Source: a bacterium (GTDB lineage: Bacteria > SZUA-79 > Acidulodesulfobacterales > Acidulodesulfobacteraceae). Taken from it: a stretch of DNA of 11,061 bases. Below, one piece after another: positions 1-5,524 of this stretch (its first letter is position 1; the number at the start of each line of letters is the position of its first letter). Under the pieces are notes generated by a model, which was not told the origin of the DNA, made no database searches, and was given only the letters and a program-made list of their open reading frames with translations. The stretch covers positions 1 to 11,061 of the forward strand of contig JAJZJD010000030.1 in NCBI GenBank assembly GCA_021828445.1. Reading direction: 5' to 3'. The translations under genes and the position numbers were made by a program.

Positions 1-187
1 TCATAACGCCGCCGGCATCGTTATCGGCAATCATAACGAGTATTCCCGGACCTATCAGCGCCATTAAAAGGCACAGGCGCGAAAAATACCCGTATTTCTG
101 CCTCATAAGATGGATTTTAAGCCTATCTACGGCTCTTAGTTTTATATCTACGGGAAGATTTTCAAGCTTATTTTTATAATCTTGCAT
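1..187 (-). CDS. Divergent NRAMP-type metal ion transporter, N-terminal part (runs off left edge)
   Basis: The first 62 codons of a membrane transporter are visible; the rest lies beyond base 1. After a charged cytoplasmic N-terminus of about 35 residues, the first membrane helix carries GPGILVMIADNDAGGVM. This matches the first helix of NRAMP (SLC11/MntH) transporters, where the metal-binding motif is normally DPGN; here it reads D57-A-G-G60, so the Asp is kept and the Asn is replaced. The complete NRAMP protein at 1102-2451 has a similar divergent motif (DAGS), so the two are probably paralogues. The start ATG is supported by AAGGAG seven bases upstream. A palindrome (205-226) and a small ORF (252-380) lie between it and the nearest promoter. 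The likely role is uptake of a divalent metal such as Mn or Fe across the inner membrane, but the substrate cannot be read from this fragment. Confidence 0.82.
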   Translation of the reverse strand, partial: MQDYKNKLENLPVDIKLRAVDRLKIHLMRQKYGYFSRLCLLMALIGPGILVMIADNDAGGVM

Positions 188-204
188 TTTCTGTCTCCTT
201 CTTA

Positions 205-226
205 ATAAATAGCTTTAACTATTTAT
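205..226. promoter_or_regulatory. 8-bp inverted repeat just upstream of the partial NRAMP gene
   Basis: ATAAATAG (205-212) and CTATTTAT (219-226) are perfect inverted repeats separated by six bases. The repeat ends about 18 bases upstream of the transporter ATG, close to its ribosome binding site. It could be an operator for a metal-dependent repressor of the DtxR/MntR or Fur type, or a weak RNA hairpin affecting translation. No regulator gene is in view, and no exact known consensus is matched. Confidence 0.35.
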
Positions 227-251
227 CAGAAAGAGAAGAATATTAAAAAGG

Positions 252-380
252 CTATATAAAGAGGGAATTATCGGCGGAGAATTTGTTTGCGTTATTTAAT
301 ATTAAACTCTTTAATAATGAGTTAAAGCTGTTTTCGGTTTTTGTTAAATAATAGCTGCTACTGTCCGGTTCGCTTCGCAT
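252..380 (-). CDS. Small 42-residue protein or leader peptide upstream of NRAMP gene
   Basis: I do not recognise this protein. A 42-codon reading frame starts at ATG 380 and ends at TAG 252-254. It is preceded by AGGAG seven bases upstream, the best-placed ribosome binding site in this part of the window, and by a sigma70-like promoter about 35-70 bases upstream. The product is soluble in character: a Ser/Asn-rich peptide starting MRSEPDSSSYYL with no membrane helix, no Cys and no His-rich metal motif. It ends 64 bases before the ATG of the partial NRAMP gene and would be co-transcribed with it. It may be a regulatory leader ORF or a small protein partner of the transporter. A chance ORF is possible, although promoter, ribosome binding site, start and position are all consistent. 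Confidence 0.5.
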   Translation of the reverse strand: MRSEPDSSSYYLTKTENSFNSLLKSLILNNANKFSADNSLFI

Positions 381-421
381 AAATAATCTCCTGTTAAATT
401 TAAATTAAATATATTAATAAA

Positions 422-450
422 AGTATGCTATTTTAAAAAAAATAAGTCAA
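422..450 (-). promoter_or_regulatory. Predicted sigma70-type promoter for small ORF and partial NRAMP gene
   Basis: On the minus strand a -35 box TTGACT (450-445) and a -10 box CATACT (427-422) are separated by exactly 17 bases. Transcription would begin near base 415, about 35 bases before the small ORF. The promoter lies just outside the insertion-sequence remnant that begins at 472. Confidence 0.5.
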
Positions 451-471
451 GAAAAATGTTTCACCCCAAAA

Positions 472-484
472 TTGCCGATAGAAA
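472..484 (+). repeat. Terminal inverted repeat of IS remnant, left copy
   Basis: TTGCCGATAGAAA, an exact reverse complement of 953-965. It flanks the transposase fragment on its 3' side. Confidence 0.55.
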
Positions 485-572
485 TTATTTGCTCCTATCC
501 CTGCCCCTGTTTAAGGGATTTTTTTAAGTAAATAAGACATAGTCTTCCCGTCGTTTCTAAATATACTAAAAA

Positions 573-773
573 TTAATGTTTAAAATACCGAAATCTATGC
601 AAATATAAAACAGTTATCCCTCTGTTGGAAGCAGGAAGAGGCATATATTTATCTACCATGGAATCTATACCGAGACTTTTAAGGACTTGAGCGTAAATTG
701 CAATGCCGGACCTCGGGGTTATTTTTTCTTTCGTGATTCCCAACTTGAAATTTAATCGCATTTGTTGTAACAT
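573..773 (-). pseudogene. Truncated IS1380-type transposase, N-terminal fragment
   Basis: Only 66 codons remain. Residues 1-52 (FKLGITKEKITPRSGIAIYA, then LKSLGIDSMVDKYMPLPASNRG) resemble the N-terminus of IS1380-type transposases of the IS4 superfamily, which are normally more than 400 residues long. Right after the conserved SNRG the similarity stops and the frame runs through 14 unrelated residues to a stop codon, as expected from an internal deletion. The DDE catalytic domain is absent, so the fragment cannot transpose the element on its own. The start is supported by a strong AAGGAGG nine bases before the ATG. The family call is from memory of the motif and is moderately sure. Confidence 0.65.
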
Positions 774-838
774 ATTTATTAACCTCCTTATTTATTTTGT
801 TTTCACCTTGAGGGTGAATATAATTAGCAATAATTACA

Positions 839-905
839 GAAACGGCATATTTTTCCGCTAAAAAAGGCGTGCTTTTTTAAGCCTCGCGGAAAAATATATG
901 TTTCT
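839..905. repeat. Long imperfect stem-loop at the transposase-proximal end of the IS remnant
   Basis: The sequence from GAAAC at 839 through CATATTTTTCCGC (846-858) pairs with GCGGAAAAATATATG (886-900) and GTTTC (901-905), with a small mismatch. Inside it a second stem, A6 at 860-865 with T6 at 873-878, closes on GGCGTGC. It lies 66 bases upstream of the transposase start and inside the right terminal repeat. In other insertion sequences such structures limit read-through expression of transposase from outside promoters; that role here is an inference. Confidence 0.45.
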
Positions 906-952
906 ATGACTGAAAAACAGATAAATAAAGGAGTTTTTTAGTTTTTATTAAG

Positions 953-965
953 TTTCTATCGGCAA
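953..965 (-). repeat. Terminal inverted repeat of IS remnant, right copy
   Basis: Reads TTGCCGATAGAAA on the minus strand, a perfect match to 472-484. It lies 180 bases upstream of the transposase start, an ordinary distance for the 5' end of such an element. Confidence 0.55.
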
Positions 966-1101
966 ATTATAGTTTAATCATGATATTGTAACCCGTTAAA
1001 ACCTTTAGATAATTATGGTGCAACTGCGTAAGCGCGGCATTCCTTGGGCGCGTTAACCGGCGACGCGGGATATATTTAGACAAGCGACAAAAAAAGGAGG
1101 G
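966..1101. other. Intergenic stretch between IS remnant and NRAMP gene
   Basis: No gene or RNA family is recognised here. It is less AT-rich around 1020-1075 than its surroundings. No clear intrinsic terminator follows the NRAMP stop codon: the minus strand has CCTCC then T7 directly after the stop, without a convincing hairpin. On the plus strand there is a weak promoter-like pair (TTGTAA, 16 bases, GATAAT, 987-1014) and a purine-rich AAAGGAGGG before an ATG at 1108, discussed under findings. Confidence 0.4.
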
Positions 1102-2451
1102 TTATAGATGAATATAATTCAACCAGCTCTGCGGAAGCGCCGTCATTATTCCCAAAATCACCATTACCAACCCGAGTATGCCCACAGCCGCTATAGATTT
1201 TTTAGAATAGGCATATTCTCCCAGTATTCTTTTGCTTCCGGCAAGCGCTATCAAAAATCCGAGAACTATTGGAAGAACAAATCCGTTAAACGCTTCGACG
1301 CCAACCATAATCGTTACAAGCGGTATGCCCGGTATAAGAACCAACATAGCCGATACGAAAATTAATACTATATATATGAAATAAAAAGGTTTTGCCTCGC
1401 TAAAACGATGATTTAAACTATGTTTGTATCCCCAAGTTTCTCCCGCCGCCCACGTAAACGCCATAGAAACGACGAAAGCCGCTAAAAGGCTGGAACTGTA
1501 AAGACCCACGGCAAACAAAGCTCCTGCATATTTTCCGGCTAAAGGTATTAAAGACTGACCGATAGCTTTTGCGGTTGACGGAACTATATGGGCTTTATAC
1601 AGAGTAGCGGCGGTCATAACTATAACCGCAATCATAAGAACCTGCGTTGCGATACTCCCTATAAGAGTATCCGCTTCCGCCATCTTAATGTCTTTTTTGC
1701 ATAAATTTTTATCGACCGTTGCGCTCTGCTGGTAATAAATCATCCACGGCATTATAACCGCTCCGGCGTTTGCCGCAATAAGCCAGATATAATCTTTATT
1801 GCCTAGAGGCTGAGAACCGAACAAGCCTTTAAAAACAAACTCATGAATATCGGGATGCGCAACTATAGCCGCAGGTATGAATACAAATCCGATGAGGGAA
1901 AAAATAAGCGCAATATTTTCCGCCCTGCGGTAACTTCCCGTAAAAACGACAAACAGAAGTATTAAAAAACTGATGCCCACGCTAAAAACCTTAGGTATGC
2001 CGAATATCTCTCCGCTTGCCGCAATTCCGGAAAATTCCGTGATAAGAGCCGCAAACACGACGAGAAACAGAGTAACCGTAGCAAACGCCGCCCATTTACT
2101 GCCGAAATATTCTTTTATCAGTTCTCCGTGTCCCTTTCTGGTAACGCACCCGAGTCTCGAAGTCATGGACTGTATTAAATATAAAATAGGTATCAAGAGT
2201 ATCTGAAGAGGTATGAGCTTATATCCCCACTGAGCTCCCGAAACGCCCGCCGTCGTGACGGAACCTGCATCCATATCGGCAACCATAACTACAAAGCCGG
2301 GTCCTAACACCTTAAGAAAGTGAAGCCCTCTGTATAGCGAACGCTTGTTAAACACGGGGAATCTTCCTTTTCCCCGTCCTTTGCGCCTAATTTTTGCGCC
2401 GTGCAGATTTTCTTCTTTGGAATCTTCGGACTTTAACGGAACGTTTTTCAT
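1102..2451 (-). CDS. Divergent NRAMP-family divalent metal transporter
   Basis: A complete 449-residue inner-membrane transporter with a basic N-terminal tail (1-45) and about 11 hydrophobic helices, the usual size for NRAMP/MntH proteins, which import Mn(II) or Fe(II) with protons. Helix 1 contains GPGFVVMVADMDAGSV: the family's DPGN metal-site motif reads D61-A-G-S64. Helix 6, around 230-240, reads GAVIMPWMIYYQQSA: A231 and M234 of the A-x-x-M metal ligand pair are kept, but the usual MPHN is MPWM, so the conserved His is Trp. TEFSGIAASGEIFGIP (138-153) matches the helix 3 region. The retained Met favours transition metals over Mg or Ca by established NRAMP work; transport and proton coupling may differ without the Asn and His. 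Its own promoter overlaps a Fur-like operator, so iron-responsive repression is likely. The ribosome binding site is weak: AGAGG lies 13 bases before the ATG. Confidence 0.85.
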   Translation of the reverse strand: MKNVPLKSEDSKEENLHGAKIRRKGRGKGRFPVFNKRSLYRGLHFLKVLGPGFVVMVADMDAGSVTTAGVSGAQWGYKLIPLQILLIPILYLIQSMTSRLGCVTRKGHGELIKEYFGSKWAAFATVTLFLVVFAALITEFSGIAASGEIFGIPKVFSVGISFLILLFVVFTGSYRRAENIALIFSLIGFVFIPAAIVAHPDIHEFVFKGLFGSQPLGNKDYIWLIAANAGAVIMPWMIYYQQSATVDKNLCKKDIKMAEADTLIGSIATQVLMIAVIVMTAATLYKAHIVPSTAKAIGQSLIPLAGKYAGALFAVGLYSSSLLAAFVVSMAFTWAAGETWGYKHSLNHRFSEAKPFYFIYIVLIFVSAMLVLIPGIPLVTIMVGVEAFNGFVLPIVLGFLIALAGSKRILGEYAYSKKSIAAVGILGLVMVILGIMTALPQSWLNYIHL

Positions 2452-2492
2452 GAGCTCAATAAAACCTCTTTCAGTTAAAGTTAAATTTTTAG

Positions 2493-2547
2493 TTTTTTTA
2501 TTATTATAATGATAATGATTTTTATTATCATTATAATAATAAAAAAA
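2493..2547. promoter_or_regulatory. Fur-box-like 55-bp palindrome over the NRAMP promoter
   Basis: Two perfect 24-base inverted repeats, 2493-2516 and 2524-2547, flank a seven-base centre. Each arm contains TATAATGATAAT, nearly the repeated GATAAT hexamer of the Fur consensus. Against the 19-bp E. coli Fur box, 2505-2523 matches at 15 positions, and so does the mirror site on the other strand. The palindrome covers the -10 box (2533-2538) and the expected transcription start near 2526, where a bound repressor would block RNA polymerase. It is followed by A7 rather than T-runs on either strand, so it does not look like an intrinsic terminator. Fur is the best guess; another metalloregulator is possible. 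Confidence 0.65.
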
Positions 2548-2561
2548 TCTTACGGTGTCAA
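2533..2561 (-). promoter_or_regulatory. Sigma70-type promoter of the complete NRAMP gene
   Basis: The minus strand has a consensus -35 TTGACA (2561-2556), 17 bases of spacing and a -10 TATTAT (2538-2533). It lies in the 129-base gap after the hyfB-like stop codon, so the transporter is expressed separately from the membrane-complex operon. The untranslated leader would be about 75 bases. Confidence 0.68.
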
Positions 2562-2580
2562 GCGTTTTTTAAATAAGGCG

Positions 2581-4701
2581 TTACAGAGGTATTATGACGA
2601 TTATGAAAAACGCCGCAATAAAAACAAAGAATATATAAAATATATAAAGATTTAAAGAGCCGTTCTGCATTAGTTCCGTTGTTACGGAAGATATTTTTTC
2701 GAATAATTTTATCAGCGGCAGATATAAATAATATTCGATTAAAGGAAATATATAAGAGCCGTAACCGCTCGAATTATGGTAATAAGAAGAATAGGGGAAG
2801 GGATTTTTAAGTTCGTGCGGCTGTTCGGCAGACCTGCTTCCTTTTTTATAAACAATATTAAACATTATTCTTAAAGCATTTGAGAAGCCGAGTGCGGATA
2901 CCTGCGCATGCCGGTTTATTATAGGCTTTTCGCCTCCGCCTCCCGTCCACGCATAATCCACGAAACGTTTTTTAGGCTTCACTATTAATTTATATAAAAT
3001 ATAAAAAACTAATATAAATAAAATCGAATAGAAAAACAGATAAACGGGGCTTGATGCTGAAAACGAGCCGTAATAAGGAATAAATATATAATTTTTAAGT
3101 ATTTTGCCTGCGATATTTATATGATATACGGATTCCGAAACTTTCGATAAAACCGGAGTATATAGATACATAAAACCGGCTAAAGATATGCTTATAAGCA
3201 CCGGTATTAAAAGGGCTATATTCATAGAAGACGGAACTTCTTTTGCTTTTTCGGCTTCTTTAGACCTCGGACGGCCGAGAAATGAAAGCCCGTATAATTT
3301 TACGTATGTCGAAACGGCAACCGCCATACTTAAAGCCATTACGGCGCCTACCGTAAAAATAAGTATTCTCGGAAGAACGGAGTTTATATGAAAGCTAAGA
3401 AAAACGACTTCGAGATTGAGCCACTCCGAAACAAAGCCGTTTAAGGGCGGAATTCCTGCGGCAGACAAAATGCCGATAAATATAAGGCTTCCGGTCAAAG
3501 GCATTCCTTTTAAAATTCCTCCAAATTTATCGATATCGTGGCTTCCGGTTTCATATTCTATATTCCCGGAACCCATAAATAAAAGGCTTTTAAAGAACGC
3601 ATGATTTATAAGGGCATATAGCGAGGCAACGAGGGCGAGGGCGGAAAGACCGGCTAAACCGAAATAATTATAATAAAGCGATGCGCCTATACCGGTGAGT
3701 ATCAAACCCATATTATCCACGGTCGAATAAGACAACAGCACTTTAATATCATGAGTCTGAGACATATATAGAACGCCGAAGAACATCGTCAACGCCGCAA
3801 TAATCAACACGACGGAACCCAGCATCAAAGCAGTGTTTAACGGATGAAGAATGTAAAGTCCGAACCTAATGACCCCGTAAACCCCGCAGGACGTCAACAC
3901 GCCGCTTAAAATACCGGAAACCCCTGAGGGAGAGGCGGGATGAGCCTCCGGCAGCCATATATGCAGAGGAACTATGCCCATTTTTGCGCCAAAACCGAAT
4001 AAAAATAGCAGAAAAACTGTTTCTTTTGCGTAAACCGGTATCGTTAAACTCTTAAACGTTTCTAAATTAAAACTATTTGCACGCAGATATAAGATTATTA
4101 AACCGACGGCTATCAGCATTGCGCCAATTTCCATTATAACAGCCATTAAAAAAGCCGCTCTCTTAGTTCCTTGAATATAATGTTTCGTCATTACCAGAAA
4201 ATAAGAGGATATCGCCATAATTTCCCAGAAAATCATGAACATAAAACCGTTAAAGGAAATAATAACATAGTAAACGCTTATAAGCATTATGCCGAATAAG
4301 AATGAAAAAAGCGGCGTATTTATTTCACGCCCTATCTTTTCGATATATTTTATCTGATAGAGAGATATATAAAAAAATACCGAAAAAATAAACAGCAGGA
4401 AAAAATCGCTTAATGGATCAAACTCTAATATTATTCTGCCTGCCGGAAAAAAACTTCCTATTTGAAATACCTGATTTAAATCTCTTCCGCCTTCTATAAA
4501 CGAAATTACGGAATATAAAACCGCCGTAAAGGAAGACGCCATATACAGAACGTTAGAGAAAGCAAAAAACATATTAAAGGGGATAGGTTTAGGTCTGCCC
4601 GAGGGTCTGCTAAATCTGCCCCCAAATATTAAACCTAAAAAAGAAAGAAAAACGCCTGATACGGAAAAAATCAAAAAAAACTGATAATAGTTATAACTCA
4701 T
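2581..4701 (-). CDS. hyfB: HyfB-like antiporter subunit (NuoL/M type) of hydrogenase-related complex
   Basis: A 706-residue multi-helix membrane protein of the proton-translocating antiporter family (NuoL/MrpA type); E. coli HyfB has 672 residues. Key ion-path residues are visible: E160 in MIFWEIMAISSYF (helix 5), K240 in FGAKMGIVPLHIWLPEAH (helix 7, with H247), then HPASPSGVSGILSG (254-267), and later NHAFFKSLLFMGSGN (helix 11-12 region). The C-terminal region has WTGGGGEKP followed by HAQVSALGFSNALRIMF, which matches the HyfB tail after the membrane arm, and ends in one more hydrophobic helix. The gene overlaps the preceding small-subunit gene by four bases (ATGA), implying translational coupling, and is the last gene of the operon. 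It probably moves H+ or Na+ as the distal part of the complex. Confidence in the family is high; the transported ion is inferred. Confidence 0.92.
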   Translation of the reverse strand: MSYNYYQFFLIFSVSGVFLSFLGLIFGGRFSRPSGRPKPIPFNMFFAFSNVLYMASSFTAVLYSVISFIEGGRDLNQVFQIGSFFPAGRIILEFDPLSDFFLLFIFSVFFYISLYQIKYIEKIGREINTPLFSFLFGIMLISVYYVIISFNGFMFMIFWEIMAISSYFLVMTKHYIQGTKRAAFLMAVIMEIGAMLIAVGLIILYLRANSFNLETFKSLTIPVYAKETVFLLFLFGFGAKMGIVPLHIWLPEAHPASPSGVSGILSGVLTSCGVYGVIRFGLYILHPLNTALMLGSVVLIIAALTMFFGVLYMSQTHDIKVLLSYSTVDNMGLILTGIGASLYYNYFGLAGLSALALVASLYALINHAFFKSLLFMGSGNIEYETGSHDIDKFGGILKGMPLTGSLIFIGILSAAGIPPLNGFVSEWLNLEVVFLSFHINSVLPRILIFTVGAVMALSMAVAVSTYVKLYGLSFLGRPRSKEAEKAKEVPSSMNIALLIPVLISISLAGFMYLYTPVLSKVSESVYHINIAGKILKNYIFIPYYGSFSASSPVYLFFYSILFILVFYILYKLIVKPKKRFVDYAWTGGGGEKPIINRHAQVSALGFSNALRIMFNIVYKKGSRSAEQPHELKNPFPYSSYYHNSSGYGSYIFPLIEYYLYLPLIKLFEKISSVTTELMQNGSLNLYIFYIFFVFIAAFFIIVIIPL

Positions 4702-5483
4702 TTTAAGCCGCCGTTTTTTATCAACAATAAAATGTTTAGTATTTCAAAAGGATTTGGAGGACAGTGCGGCAGGACTATTACGTTTTCGTTAAGCAAAGGG
4801 GATAGATTTAAATCTATCCCCTTTGCTGTTCCGTTCTCGAAAACCCCGCCGAAAATAGCACATGAACCTGTCAAAACGATGAATCTAGGTTTCGGAATAT
4901 TATCCAGAACGTTAAAAAATACCTCCGTCATCCGTTCCGTAAATGTCCCCGTCGCAAGCAAAACATCGGCAAACCTTGGACTTGGAGTAATAAATACGCC
5001 GAGTCTGTGCATATTGTAATACGGGTTGTTTAACGCGTTTATTTCCGATTCGCATGCCCCGCATGAACCCGTATCTATATGTTTAACGAATAAAGACTTT
5101 TTAAAAATTTTTTTCTTGACCTCATAATTTTGGGGACGTATATCGAAATTTAAATCGGAGGCGTAATTTATCGCCCCCATGCCTCCAAAGCCCGCAACCT
5201 CGTTACATGCGTCTATACATAATCCGCAAAAAATACACCTGTTTACGTTTATAACTTTTCCTAAAGTTTTAGAATCAAATATATTATTCAAATTTATAGC
5301 ATCGGCAGGACAGGCAAGTTGGCATTCTCTGCATTTCAAATTCATTGTTTTTTTCGTCCGATTTAAGCATTTCTGTTCATCTATTTTTATGGATGAGATA
5401 AAACCGTCGTAAAAATCGTTTTCTTTTGGAAACTTAACCGATTTGATTCCGAATTTTAACCCGTCGTATGTCCAGAAAGCCAT
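4698..5483 (-). CDS. Ferredoxin-NuoB-like fusion: electron-transfer small subunit (HyfH + HyfI type)
   Basis: This 261-residue protein joins two parts that are separate genes in E. coli hyf (hyfH, hyfI). Residues 30-110 form a two-cluster ferredoxin domain: motif 1 has C39, C51, C54 and C58-P59, and motif 2 has C83, C86, C89 and C93. In motif 1 the first Cys is 11 residues, not two, before the second. Residues 125-261 are a short NuoB/small-subunit domain holding the proximal 4Fe-4S cluster: GSCGACE (C141, C144), TGSCAIFGG (C208) and PHCPPNP (C241). All four ligands are kept, so electrons can reach the interface with the large subunit even though that subunit lacks nickel-iron ligands. It is peripheral, on the cytoplasmic side, and probably accepts electrons from reduced ferredoxin. 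AAGGAT lies about nine bases before the ATG. A perfect 36-bp palindrome lies inside the gene, encoding roughly residues 219-231. Confidence 0.88.
   Translation of the reverse strand: MAFWTYDGLKFGIKSVKFPKENDFYDGFISSIKIDEQKCLNRTKKTMNLKCRECQLACPADAINLNNIFDSKTLGKVINVNRCIFCGLCIDACNEVAGFGGMGAINYASDLNFDIRPQNYEVKKKIFKKSLFVKHIDTGSCGACESEINALNNPYYNMHRLGVFITPSPRFADVLLATGTFTERMTEVFFNVLDNIPKPRFIVLTGSCAIFGGVFENGTAKGIDLNLSPLLNENVIVLPHCPPNPFEILNILLLIKNGGLK
4792..4827. repeat. Perfect 36-bp palindrome inside the small-subunit gene
   Basis: AGCAAAGGGGATAGATTT (4792-4809) is followed at once by its exact reverse complement (4810-4827), with no spacer. It lies in frame in the coding sequence, between the third (C208) and fourth (C241) cysteines of the proximal FeS site. 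The mRNA could form an 18-bp hairpin about 90 bases before the stop codon and the overlapping hyfB-like start. No T-run follows on either strand, so it is not a standard terminator. Confidence 0.9.
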
Positions 5484-5524
5484 TATATTTTAATCCTTTA
5501 TTTAGGAATATAATTAATTTTATT

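Larger units (their letters stand above)
472..965 (-). mobile_element. Deletion derivative of an IS1380-like insertion sequence (MITE-like)
   Basis: A 494-bp segment is bounded by perfect 13-bp inverted repeats, TTGCCGATAGAAA at 472-484 and its complement at 953-965. Inside is only the N-terminal part of a DDE transposase (573-773, minus strand), so most of an element that would normally be about 1.5 kb is missing. The segment also holds a transposase ribosome binding site (AAGGAGG, 783-789), a small palindrome TTCACC/GGTGAA (802-818) and a long stem-loop (839-905). No obvious flanking target-site duplication is visible. The stretch 485-572 inside the left repeat has no recognisable coding content. 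The element sits between two NRAMP genes. The family assignment rests on the short transposase fragment. Confidence 0.55.

Noticed and set aside
497..525. Terminator-like CCCT/AGGG hairpin followed by T-run on the plus strand
   Set aside because: The stem is only four base pairs and no plus-strand gene precedes it. It is more likely internal sequence of the IS remnant.
970..1101. Open in-frame continuation of about 44 codons after the NRAMP stop codon
   Set aside because: The NRAMP protein has normal length without it, the residues match no NRAMP C-terminus, and no recoding signal is seen.
1108..1365. 85-codon plus-strand frame with a good-looking ribosome binding site
   Set aside because: It lies opposite the NRAMP coding sequence, and its Arg/Tyr/Asn-rich product is what the antisense of a membrane protein gives. 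No family is recognisable.
3188..3604. Plus-strand frames of 60-70 codons opposite the hyfB-like gene
   Set aside because: They are antisense shadows of a long, well-conserved membrane protein gene, with no recognisable product.
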